In this document: in pieces, positions 1 to 6,188 of the stretch
Layout: every line of letters starts with the position of its first letter
Numbering within the stretch: position 1 is the stretch's first letter
Assembly (NCBI GenBank): GCA_031287285.1
Contig: JAITTC010000180.1
Span: 1-7,564, forward strand
Source of the DNA: Christensenellaceae bacterium
Lineage (GTDB): Bacteria > Bacillota > Clostridia > Christensenellales > UBA1750
Reading direction: 5' to 3'
Length of the DNA: 7,564 nt
Made by a program: the position numbers and the translations under genes
Notes under the pieces: generated by a model
Told to the model about the DNA's origin: nothing
Seen by the model: only the letters and a program-made list of their open reading frames with translations
Databases searched by the model: none

Positions 1-1047
1 TGCACCCGCGGCTGCCGCTTTTGCCAGGCCGGGATGCTCTATCGCCCAAAGCGCGAGCGCAGCCTCGAAACCCTGCAAAAGCAAGCCCAAAGGCTGCTCG
101 ATCCCACGGGCTACGAAGAAATCTCGCTTTCGTCCCTCTCGACCGGGGATTATTCCTGCCTGCCGGACCTCGTCAGGGGCCTGATCCGGGCGCACGAGGG
201 CGACAGGGTTTCGGTTTCGCTGCCCTCGCTGCGCATCGATTCGGTTCTTGGCGAAACGCTGGATGAAAGCCGCTCCGTTCGCAAGACGGGGCTGACCTTC
301 GCGCCCGAGGCAGGCAGCCAGCGTCTGCGCGACGTGATCAACAAGGGCGTTACCGCGGAAGATCTGCTTTCGTCGGCGCGGGATGCCTTTCAAAAGGGCT
401 GGAGCGCCCTCAAGCTCTACTTCATGATCGGCCTGCCTACCGAAACCCTAGCGGATCTCGACGGCATCGCGGAGCTTGCCAGGGGCGTGACCGCCGAATA
501 TTTCGCGATCCCCAAAGAGCTGCGCGAAAAGGGCCTGCGCGTGAGCTGCAGCGCCTCTTCCTTCGTGCCAAAGCCCTTCACGCCCTTCCAGTGGGGCGCG
601 CAGAACACGATCGACGAGCTGATCGAAAAGCAGCGCTACCTGCGCGAAAAACTGCGGATGCGCGGCGTGGAGTTCAGCTGGCACGCGCCGCACTTAAGCG
701 CGCTGGAAGCCGCTTTTTCCCGGGGCGACCGCAGGCTGTCGATGGTGCTGGTGCGCGCGCAGAAGCTCGGCTGCAGGTTTGACGGCTGGAGCGACCAGTT
801 CTCGTTCGAGAGTTGGATCGAGGCCTTTAGGCAAGAGGGTTTAAGCTATGAGCAATTCGCCTATAGGGAATATGGGCTTGACGCGCCCCTGCCGTGGGAT
901 CATATCGACGCTGGGGTGACGAAGGCCTACTTAAAGGCGGAGCTTAAAAGGGCGCAAGAGGGCCTGACCACACAGGACTGCTCCCTTCATTGCAACGATT
1001 GCGGCATGGCCCGCATCCTGAAAGGGGCGTGCGGCAATTGCGCATGA
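1..1047 (+). CDS. B12-binding-type radical SAM protein, TIGR03960 family (5' end missing)
   Basis: The reading frame is open from base 1 and starts on the radical-SAM motif itself: C1-x3-C5-x2-C8 (CTRGCRFC), which holds the 4Fe-4S cluster that cleaves S-adenosylmethionine. The start codon and any N-terminal cobalamin-binding domain, expected for this family, lie outside the window, so 348 C-terminal residues are visible. Later barrel landmarks include FAPEAGSQRLRDVINKG near residues 100-116 and KLYFMIGLPTET near 137-148. The last 25 residues carry a second cysteine set, C327-x3-C331-x2-C334 and C344-x2-C347, which could hold an auxiliary cluster (inference). The stop overlaps the next gene's start (ATGA), implying translational coupling. 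The next gene is the family's usual partner; the two are fused in some bacteria. The substrate is not known to me; a role in RNA modification is only a guess from the neighbours. Family assignment is by recalled resemblance plus gene order. Confidence 0.88.
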   Translation, partial: CTRGCRFCQAGMLYRPKRERSLETLQKQAQRLLDPTGYEEISLSSLSTGDYSCLPDLVRGLIRAHEGDRVSVSLPSLRIDSVLGETLDESRSVRKTGLTFAPEAGSQRLRDVINKGVTAEDLLSSARDAFQKGWSALKLYFMIGLPTETLADLDGIAELARGVTAEYFAIPKELREKGLRVSCSASSFVPKPFTPFQWGAQNTIDELIEKQRYLREKLRMRGVEFSWHAPHLSALEAAFSRGDRRLSMVLVRAQKLGCRFDGWSDQFSFESWIEAFRQEGLSYEQFAYREYGLDAPLPWDHIDAGVTKAYLKAELKRAQEGLTTQDCSLHCNDCGMARILKGACGNCA

Positions 1048-1679
1048 TCGCTGAGTTTCAAAAGCGCGAAAGGGCGCGCTGGATCTCACACCTTGACCTG
1101 CAGCGCGCGATGCAAAGGGCGCTCAGGCGCTCAAAGCTGCCCCTTGGCTACAGCCAGGGCTACAATCCCCATGTCAATCTCTCGTTTGCCTCCGCGCTTT
1201 CGCTGGGGCTCGAAAGCCTCTGCGAGATCCTCGACGTGGAGTTGGCTGCCGCCGGCGAGCCGGAGGCCTTCATGGCCGCGCTCAACACAGTTTTGCCCGA
1301 GGGGCTTCAAATCCTGCGCGCAAGGCTCGTGGAGGATGCGGCGCCCGCGCCCATGGCGCTGATGCGCTTTGCGGAATACGAGGCGGCCCTGCCTCAAACC
1401 GGCTTAAAGGAGGCGGTTTCCGCCTTAATGGCAAGCGAAAGCGTTCTGGCGCAAAAGCAAAGCAAGAAGGGCGTGCGCCAGGTCGATATCCGCCCGATGC
1501 TTTTCTCGCTCGAATCGGCGGAAGAAGGCGCGGAAAGCCGCTTGAAGATGCTGGTCTTGTGCAGCAATGCCGATAATCTGCGCCCGGAAACGGTTCTTTC
1601 TGCATTGGACGTGAGCGCCGCAAAAATCGTTCGCACCCGCCTTCTGCAAGCGGATGGAAGCGACTTGTTTTTATTTTAA
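1044..1679 (+). CDS. Radical SAM-associated protein, TIGR03936 / DUF2344 family
   Basis: This complete protein has 211 residues. Its start is the ATG that overlaps the upstream stop (ATGA); no well-spaced Shine-Dalgarno is seen, which fits coupled translation. The N-terminus has the family pattern: ISHLDLQRAMQRALRRS at about residues 13-29, then LPLGYSQGYNPH at 30-41, then a SFASALSLGLES stretch. A VDIRP motif sits in the second half. There is no CxxxCxxC motif, so it is not itself a radical-SAM enzyme. The family is known mainly as the companion, or C-terminal fusion partner, of the TIGR03960 radical-SAM protein, and no biochemical activity is established to my knowledge. Its position between that protein and RNase E/G suggests a task in RNA or ribosome metabolism, but that is inference. 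The gap to the next start is 27 nt, consistent with one transcript. Confidence 0.88.
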   Translation: MIAEFQKRERARWISHLDLQRAMQRALRRSKLPLGYSQGYNPHVNLSFASALSLGLESLCEILDVELAAAGEPEAFMAALNTVLPEGLQILRARLVEDAAPAPMALMRFAEYEAALPQTGLKEAVSALMASESVLAQKQSKKGVRQVDIRPMLFSLESAEEGAESRLKMLVLCSNADNLRPETVLSALDVSAAKIVRTRLLQADGSDLFLF

Positions 1680-1706
1680 ACGCCAAAAGATCGGGGTGAA
1701 GCGCAT

Positions 1707-3113
1707 TTGGGCAAGCGCGTTTTTGTGGAGGAGGCCTTTGGGCTGGCGAGATTGGCCGTGCTGGAAGACGACCGCCTGGTGGAAATCAAGATGCAAGAGG
1801 GCGCTCCCGGCGAAGGCCTTGGCGGCATATACCTTGGGCGGGTGCAAAACGTGCTGAAGGGCATCAACGCAGCCTTTGTCGACATCGGCCTTGAAAAAAG
1901 CGCCTATCTTTACGCCAAGGAAGCTGCTCTGAGCGAAGGGGAAGCCTCTTTGCCCATCACGAAGCTGCTGCGGCCGGGCGATTATACCCTCGTGCAAGTG
2001 CAAAAGGAGGCCTATGGCCAAAAGGGCGCAAGGCTGACGCGCCAAATCGCGCTGGCCGGGCATTTGATGGTCTTAGAGCCCTTCAGCGGCCGCATCGGCG
2101 CGTCCAAGCGCATCAAGGATGAAAACCGGCGCGCGGCGTTGCGGCGCAGGGCTGCGGAGCTTGTGCCGGAGGGCATCGGACTCATCGTGCGCACCGAGGC
2201 AGAGAACGCAGACGATGAGAGCTTTGCCGCGGAGCTTCGGCATCTGCTTGCCGTTTGGGAAGGAATTTTGGAAGGGGAGAAAACGAAAAGGCAGCGCCTT
2301 CTCTACGACGGCGACTCCCTCCTGCGGCGCGCGCTTCGCGACCATTTCGGCGAGGAAACCGAGTGCTTCACCGTCGCCGGGGAGGGTCTTTTTGTGGAGG
2401 CCCGGCGCATTGCCGGTGAATTCGCCCGAGCGCTGCCCGAAAGGCTTAAAAAGCACGAAAGCGCGGTGCCGCTCTTTGATTTTTACGGAATTGAGAAAAA
2501 GATCGACGAGGCCCTGCGCAAAAGGGTCAATCTGCCGGGCGGCGGCGAAATCGTGATCGAGGAAACCGAGGCGCTGACGGTGATCGACGTAAATTCAGCG
2601 CGCTTCATGGGCCAAAGCGGCCTGGAAGACACCGCCCTGCGCACAAACCTGGATGCTGCGCGCGAAATCGCCAGGCAGCTGCGCCTGCGCGACATCGGCG
2701 GGGCGGTGGTAATCGACTTCATCGACATGGCGGTGATCGAGAACCGAACCCGCCTGCTGGATGCCCTGCGCGAGGCCTTAAAGGGCGATAAAACCCCTTC
2801 GTTCGTAGAGGGGCTGACGAAGCTTGGCCTTGTGGAGATGACGCGCCGCAGGGGCGGCGCGAGGCTTTCTTCGCACATGGAAGAAACTTGCCCGATCTGC
2901 GGCGGCAGCGGCCACAAGATGAGGGAGGAGCAGCTCGCAAGAAGGGCGCTGCGCGAGTTCGTGCTCAAAAGCTGCGGCGGGGCCTTTGAAATCGCCGCAA
3001 GGCCGCGCTTAGCCGAGCAAATCAATCGCCTTAAGGGCGAAATGGACTGCGGCGTTCGCGTTGAGGCGGGGCTTGACGCGCCCTACCGGGTTTTGGCAAA
3101 AGCCGAAGAATAA
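1707..3113 (+). CDS. rng: Ribonuclease E/G family endoribonuclease
   Basis: This is a 468-residue single-strand-specific endoribonuclease of the RNase E/G family, which acts in mRNA decay and rRNA or tRNA maturation. An S1 RNA-binding domain lies at about residues 36-115 (IYLGRVQNVL, then AAFVDIGLEKSAYL). R162-T163 in IVRTEAE match the 5'-monophosphate sensor. The DNase I-like catalytic part has D294 and N296 (TVIDVNS) and D337 (VVIDFIDM), the Mg2+ ligands; the 43-residue D-D spacing equals that of E. coli RNase E (D303, D346). The CPIC motif at 395-398 matches the Zn-link CPxC, again at the E. coli distance from the second Asp. Length is close to RNase G, and there is no long C-terminal degradosome scaffold. 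The start is TTG at 1707, preceded by GGGGTG at 1693-1698; no better in-frame ATG precedes the S1 domain. It follows the radical-SAM pair by 27 nt. Confidence 0.95.
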   Translation: MGKRVFVEEAFGLARLAVLEDDRLVEIKMQEGAPGEGLGGIYLGRVQNVLKGINAAFVDIGLEKSAYLYAKEAALSEGEASLPITKLLRPGDYTLVQVQKEAYGQKGARLTRQIALAGHLMVLEPFSGRIGASKRIKDENRRAALRRRAAELVPEGIGLIVRTEAENADDESFAAELRHLLAVWEGILEGEKTKRQRLLYDGDSLLRRALRDHFGEETECFTVAGEGLFVEARRIAGEFARALPERLKKHESAVPLFDFYGIEKKIDEALRKRVNLPGGGEIVIEETEALTVIDVNSARFMGQSGLEDTALRTNLDAAREIARQLRLRDIGGAVVIDFIDMAVIENRTRLLDALREALKGDKTPSFVEGLTKLGLVEMTRRRGGARLSSHMEETCPICGGSGHKMREEQLARRALREFVLKSCGGAFEIAARPRLAEQINRLKGEMDCGVRVEAGLDAPYRVLAKAEE

Positions 3114-3356
3114 AACGAAAAAAGACGAAAAAGCATGGTTCGTCATCGCGGAAGCCTTCGATGGCCTTGATCGCTCCGCTCGGCGTGGGGCTCATTGCCC
3201 TGTCGACGGGCATCCTCAGCGCGGGTTCGAGGGAGAAAAGGGCACGAAAGAGCTTTGGTGCCGCCTCTTTTGCGATGAAAGCTTGGGCCAAAGGGGCTAA
3301 GAAGGGCGATGTTGGGCAGATCCTCAAGAAAAGCTTTGGTTTTCGCCGAATGAGGC
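3114..3356 (+). other. Non-coding or unassigned stretch between rng and the rplU promoter
   Basis: No recognisable gene, RNA gene or intrinsic terminator is seen here, so transcripts from rng may run on into rplU. The first 30 bases are A-rich. One short open frame, ATG at 3161 to TAA at 3380-3382 (73 codons), predicts a hydrophobic N-terminal segment of about 22 residues (LIAPLGVGLIALSTGIL) followed by a strongly basic tail. It lacks a clear Shine-Dalgarno and its end runs through the rplU promoter. The opposite strand is also open, with its wobble positions falling on the same bases, so openness alone is weak evidence for either strand. I recognise neither product. Confidence 0.4.
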
Positions 3357-3385
3357 TTGACAGCTGGCTTTTATTCGCGTAAGAT
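3357..3385 (+). promoter_or_regulatory. Sigma-A type promoter for rplU-rpmA
   Basis: A perfect -35 box TTGACA (3357-3362) and a -10 box TAAGAT (3380-3385, 5 of 6 matches to TATAAT) are separated by exactly 17 nt, and the spacer is locally T-rich. Transcription would start near 3391-3393, giving an untranslated leader of about 80 nt before rplU. This is the best promoter match in the window and fits a strongly expressed ribosomal protein operon. Confidence 0.8.
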
Positions 3386-3391
3386 AGAAAA

Positions 3392-3445
3392 GCCGCTCGA
3401 GGAGGGCCGAAGTCCGCGCATTTGCGCGGCGCCCGGATCGGCGAG
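3392..3445 (+). promoter_or_regulatory. Candidate L21-type leader RNA structure upstream of rplU
   Basis: The predicted leader folds on inspection. GCCGA (3406-3410) pairs with TCGGC (3438-3442). After a 2-nt AG bulge, TCC (3413-3415) pairs with GGA (3435-3437). Inside lies an apical hairpin with GCGC arms (3416-3419 and 3424-3427) and an ATTT loop; alternatively the apical stem is CCGCGC/GCGCGG (3414-3429). Outer CTCG (3396-3399) and CGAG (3442-3445) could compete with the helix. Position and size fit the autoregulatory L21 leaders described before rplU in Firmicutes, where L21 is thought to repress its own operon. I have not matched it to a covariance model. It ends 8 nt before the Shine-Dalgarno GAGGAGG (3454-3460). 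Confidence 0.5.
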
Positions 3446-3471
3446 TTTGGGTAGAGGAGGTGCTGCCAGAG

Positions 3472-3780
3472 ATGTTCGCGATCATTCAAACCGGCGGAAA
3501 GCAGTTCCGCGTGCAGAACGGTGATGTCATCTACATCGAGAAGCTCAACGCGCAGGAAGGCGACACGGTGGCTTTCGATGTGCTCGTCTATGAAGACGGC
3601 GCTGGTGAAATCAGCGTGGGTGCGCCCACCGTTGAGGGCGTGAAGGCGCAGGGCAAGATTCTGGGCCATGGCAGGGGAGAGAAGATTCTCATCCTCAAGT
3701 ATAAGTCCAAGAAGAACTACCGCCGCCGCCAGGGCCATCGCCAGCCGTTCACCAAGGTTGAAATTATGGCAATCGGCTAA
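3472..3780 (+). CDS. rplU: 50S ribosomal protein L21
   Basis: This 102-residue protein has the normal L21 length and binds 23S rRNA in the large subunit. The N-terminus MFAIIQTGGKQFRV and the C-terminal signature around residues 76-98 (KYKSKKNYRRRQGHRQPFT, then a KVEI strand) are diagnostic. The ATG at 3472 follows GAGGAGG (3454-3460) by 11 nt. A GTG at 3460 that would add four residues lies inside that Shine-Dalgarno and is not the likely start. The gene follows a strong promoter and a structured leader, so it is probably the first gene of its transcript and may be autoregulated. The next gene, rpmA, follows after 39 nt; prp/ysxB, usually found between them in Firmicutes, is absent. Confidence 0.98.
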   Translation: MFAIIQTGGKQFRVQNGDVIYIEKLNAQEGDTVAFDVLVYEDGAGEISVGAPTVEGVKAQGKILGHGRGEKILILKYKSKKNYRRRQGHRQPFTKVEIMAIG

Positions 3781-3819
3781 CACTATTATCGTCCACATGA
3801 GTAAACGGAGGTGGAAGAC

Positions 3820-4095
3820 ATGGCACATAAAAAGGGAATGGGCTCCACGCGCAACGGGCGCGAAAGCGAATCCAAGCGCCTTGGCCCCAAGCGGGCCGAC
3901 GGGCAGTTCGCCCTGGCCGGCAACATCCTGGTTCGCCAGCGCGGCACCAAGATCCATCCTGGCCTGAACGTGGGCAAGGGCAGCGACGATACCCTGTTTG
4001 CCCTGCAGAGCGGCATCGTGCGCTTCGAGCGCAAGGGGCGCGACAAGAAGCAGGTCAGTATTTACCCCGTGGCTGAGGCCGTTTCGGCGGACTAA
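3820..4095 (+). CDS. rpmA: 50S ribosomal protein L27 (short, non-extended form)
   Basis: This 91-residue protein of the large subunit has an N-terminal tail that reaches the peptidyl-transferase centre. It begins [16 protein letters not shown] and continues with the conserved [22 protein letters not shown] and [14 protein letters not shown] blocks. The start is the ATG at 3820, 8 nt after GGAGG (3807-3811); an in-frame GTG at 3811 overlaps that site and is rejected. Most Firmicutes L27 proteins carry a short N-terminal extension ending in a phenylalanine-rich site cut by the protease Prp. Here mature-type AHKKG follows the initiator Met directly, and no prp gene sits between rplU and rpmA; the two absences agree. 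An intrinsic terminator begins 25 nt after the stop, and obgE, a frequent follower, is not present. Confidence 0.98.
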   Translation: MAHKKGMGSTRNGRESESKRLGPKRADGQFALAGNILVRQRGTKIHPGLNVGKGSDDTLFALQSGIVRFERKGRDKKQVSIYPVAEAVSAD

Positions 4096-4119
4096 GCGCA
4101 GGGAAGACAAGCAAAAAGG

Positions 4120-4149
4120 CGGGCCGGGAGGTTTTCCGGCCCGTTTTTT
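4120..4149 (+). terminator. Intrinsic terminator of the rplU-rpmA transcript
   Basis: An 8-bp GC-only stem, CGGGCCGG (4120-4127) pairing with CCGGCCCG (4136-4143), has an 8-nt loop and is followed directly by six T residues (4144-4149), with an A-run on its 5' side (4113-4117). This is a classic rho-independent terminator. It ends only 12 nt before the ATG of the downstream glycosylase gene. Confidence 0.93.
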
Positions 4150-4161
4150 CGTATTGGAAGG

Positions 4162-4995
4162 ATGAATTTCGTGGAGTTTCGCTTAAAGGGCAGAATCGAT
4201 TTGGAGGCGACGCTGTTTTCGGGGCAGAGCTTCGTTTGGGAGCGCGCCGAAAACGGCTTTTCGACCGAAATCCTGGGCGGCGCGCGCGCCCGGCAGCTCG
4301 GCGACGGCATCTGCCTTGAAATTGCAGACGAAGCAAGGCTGCCCGCCTGGCGCGAGTACTTCGACCTGGACGCGGACTACGGCGAGCGCCTGGCGCCCGT
4401 GATGGACGCCCCTTTGGCGGCCGCCATCGCGCACTGCCCCGGGCTGCGGATGCTGCGCCAGCCCTTTTATTCCACGCTTTGCGGTTTCATTTTATCATCG
4501 AACAACAACATCCCGCGCATCATGGGCCTGATGCGAAAGCTTGAGGGCCTTGCGACGAAGGAGGGCTTCCCCATGCCGGAGGAGATTTTGGCAGCCGGGG
4601 AAGAGCGCCTGCGGCAGATGGGCATGGGCTACCGTGCGCGCTATATTCACGGCAGCGCAAGGTTGATGGCGGGCGGCTTTAACTGGCAGGCACTGCGCGA
4701 TATGGATTATGAATCCGCGAAAAAAGCGCTGATGACCCTGCCTGGCGTCGGCGGCAAGGTGGCGGACTGCGTTTTGCTCTTCGCGGTTGGCCACAGCCAG
4801 GCCTTCCCCGTCGATGTATGGATGGAAAGGGCGCTAAAGGGCTGGTATGGCCTAAGCGGCAGCCCGGAAGCGCTGCGCAGGCAGGCGGTGGAGCGCTTTG
4901 GCGCGCAAGCTGGCCTTGCGCAGAACTTTTTATTCCATTACGCGCGCACGGGCCCGGAGTTTCGGCGCGGCGCCTCGCCCGGCGCTGCCGTTTAA
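4162..4995 (+). CDS. ogg: 8-oxoguanine DNA glycosylase, OGG1 type (HhH-GPD)
   Basis: This 277-residue base-excision repair enzyme would remove 8-oxoguanine and nick the strand by beta-elimination. It follows human OGG1 closely. SGQSF (20-24) includes the Gly equivalent to G42, which reads the N7-H of 8-oxoG. SSNNNIPRI (112-120) contains the Asn-rich void-filling loop. MGYRARYI lies at 155-162. The hairpin LPGVGGK carries the Schiff-base lysine K199, and PVDVWM carries D218; their 19-residue spacing equals K249-D268. Near the end Q254 and F258 match Q315 and F319, which sandwich the lesion. The protein is full length. The start is uncertain: the ATG at 4162 has GGAAGG directly against it, while an in-frame GTG at 4171 has AAGGA (4158-4162) at 8 nt and would shorten the protein by three residues. 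No promoter is visible between the terminator and the start. Confidence 0.93.
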   Translation: MNFVEFRLKGRIDLEATLFSGQSFVWERAENGFSTEILGGARARQLGDGICLEIADEARLPAWREYFDLDADYGERLAPVMDAPLAAAIAHCPGLRMLRQPFYSTLCGFILSSNNNIPRIMGLMRKLEGLATKEGFPMPEEILAAGEERLRQMGMGYRARYIHGSARLMAGGFNWQALRDMDYESAKKALMTLPGVGGKVADCVLLFAVGHSQAFPVDVWMERALKGWYGLSGSPEALRRQAVERFGAQAGLAQNFLFHYARTGPEFRRGASPGAAV

Positions 4996-5020
4996 GAAAG
5001 CCTGGCTCCTTGGACGGAGC

Positions 5021-5049
5021 TTGCGCGGCGGGAAGAAAAGGAGTACACT
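5021..5049 (+). promoter_or_regulatory. Weak promoter candidate for the SDR gene
   Basis: TTGCGC (5021-5026) and TACACT (5044-5049) are separated by 17 nt in the gap between ogg and the SDR gene, followed by an A-rich stretch where transcription could begin. The -35 box matches the consensus at only three positions and the -10 box at four, so this rests on spacing and position more than on sequence. Confidence 0.35.
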
Positions 5050-5082
5050 AAAAACAAATAGAAAACCTGGGAGGTGCGGCCA

Positions 5083-6099
5083 ATGAAAGCCCTATTCATC
5101 GGCGGAACAGGGAATATTTCCTCCGCCATCACCAAGCTCGCCCTGCAAAGGGGCTGGGAGATCTACCTGCTGAACCGCGGCAACTCGCCATTGCCGGAAG
5201 GCGCGAAGTCCATCATCGCAGACATCAACAACGACAGCGAGGAATCCATTGCGGCGAAGATCGATGGATTGCAGCTCGACGTCGTGGCGAACTTCATCCC
5301 CTTTAAGGTCGAGCAGGTCGAAAGGGATATTCGCCTCTTTAAGGGCAAGACGCGCCAATACTTCTTCATTTCCTCGGCCTCTGCCTACCAAAAACCGCTT
5401 TCGCGGCCCTTTATCGACGAATCGACCCCTCTGGCCAACCCCTATTGGCAGTATTCGCGCGATAAGATCGCCTGCGAAGACCGTTTGATGGCGGAATACC
5501 GCGCCAACGGCTTCCCGTTCACCGTGGTTCGCCCCAGCCATACCTATTCCGAGAGGTATTTGCCCTTCAACTTAAGCGGCAAAAAGGGCGGCTGGCAGAT
5601 TCTCAAACGCATCATGGACGGCAAGCCAGTCGTCATCCCCGGCGATGGCACCACGCTCTGGACCCTCACGCACAGCGACGACTTTGCCGTGGCCTTCGTT
5701 GGGTTGATGGGCAACGTGCACGCAATCGGCGAGAGTTTCCATATCACGACCGATGAGCGCGTGACCTGGAACCAGGTTTACGAATCCGCCGCGGCCGCGC
5801 TAGGCAAGGAGTTAAAGTCCTTCCATGTGGCCTCCGAGTATTTAAACCTCTGCAGCAAGGAAGACATCAGCGGCGGCCTTCTGGGCGATAAGTCGAACAA
5901 CGCGATTTTTGATAACTCCAAGGTCAAGTCCCTCGTGCCGGAGTTTAACCCGACGATCCGCTTCGACCAGGGCATCCGCAAGAGCGTCGCTTACTACTTG
6001 AGCCACCCGGAAAGGCAGATCGAGGACCCGGACTTCGATGCCTGGTGCGACAGGATCGTGTCTACCCTCACCAAGGCGGCGAGCGAGATTCACGGCTGA
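5083..6099 (+). CDS. NAD(P)-dependent SDR / epimerase-dehydratase-like protein
   Basis: This 338-residue Rossmann-fold protein resembles extended or atypical short-chain dehydrogenases. The nucleotide-binding turn is GGTGNIS (7-13), with Ser where classical members have the last Gly. LNRGN (30-34) follows the second strand and may contact the cofactor ribose or phosphate. FFISSAS lies at 94-100, and the catalytic-type Y124-x3-K128 (YSRDK) is intact. RPSHTY (150-155) and DDFA suit the extended-SDR substrate region. There is no signal peptide or membrane segment, so it should be cytoplasmic. The ATG at 5083 follows GGGAGG (5069-5074) by 8 nt; a GTG at 5074 overlaps that site and is rejected. 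It seems to be transcribed alone, with a weak promoter candidate in front and a terminator behind. The substrate cannot be read from the sequence; a nucleotide-sugar or similar hydroxyl/keto substrate is the general expectation. Confidence 0.88.
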   Translation: MKALFIGGTGNISSAITKLALQRGWEIYLLNRGNSPLPEGAKSIIADINNDSEESIAAKIDGLQLDVVANFIPFKVEQVERDIRLFKGKTRQYFFISSASAYQKPLSRPFIDESTPLANPYWQYSRDKIACEDRLMAEYRANGFPFTVVRPSHTYSERYLPFNLSGKKGGWQILKRIMDGKPVVIPGDGTTLWTLTHSDDFAVAFVGLMGNVHAIGESFHITTDERVTWNQVYESAAAALGKELKSFHVASEYLNLCSKEDISGGLLGDKSNNAIFDNSKVKSLVPEFNPTIRFDQGIRKSVAYYLSHPERQIEDPDFDAWCDRIVSTLTKAASEIHG

Positions 6100-6108
6100 A
6101 CCCAAAAA

Positions 6109-6143
6109 GCGCGCCCTTGCCCAACGGGCGGGGCGCGCCTTTT
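6109..6143 (+). terminator. Intrinsic terminator after the SDR gene
   Basis: GCGCGCCC (6109-6116) pairs with GGGCGCGC (6131-6138). A second short stem, GCCC/GGGC (6119-6122 and 6126-6129), sits inside the loop. After one C come four T residues (6140-6143), and five A residues precede the stem, so the A-run could extend the pairing. The T-tract is short, but the stem is very stable. It starts 9 nt after the SDR stop codon. Confidence 0.78.
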
Positions 6144-6174
6144 CAATCGCGAAAAGAGCGGCGAAGAGCCTGCG

Positions 6175-6181
6175 AAGGAGG
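6175..6181 (+). promoter_or_regulatory. Shine-Dalgarno site that fixes the TTG start at 6189
   Basis: AAGGAGG is a full-strength ribosome binding site placed 7 nt before TTG (6189-6191). No ATG or GTG lies in frame at a suitable distance, and translation from this TTG puts the GxGxxG dinucleotide-binding motif at residues 8-13, where it belongs. No -35/-10 pair is visible between the preceding terminator and this site. Confidence 0.85.
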
Positions 6182-6188
6182 GAATCGA

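Noticed and set aside
1654..1857. A + strand frame overlapping the start of RNase E/G
   Set aside because: It is out of frame with the well-conserved S1 domain of RNase E/G, and its tryptophan- and cysteine-rich translation looks like an off-frame shadow.
3460..3474. GTG codons at 3460, 3811 and 5074 as alternative starts for rplU, rpmA and the SDR gene
   Set aside because: Each GTG is part of the GGAGGTG ribosome binding site itself; the ATG 8-11 nt downstream gives the conserved N-terminus in each case.
3031..4110. A 359-codon open frame on the minus strand, the longest antisense frame in the window
   Set aside because: It lies opposite the end of rng, the rplU promoter, rplU and rpmA, all of which are certain. 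It matches no family I recognise and is explained by high GC content and the wobble bias of the + strand genes.
5005..5020. Hairpin GCTCC-TTGGAC-GGAGC after ogg as a terminator
   Set aside because: The stem is only 5 bp and no T-tract follows; it precedes a promoter-like sequence and is probably incidental.
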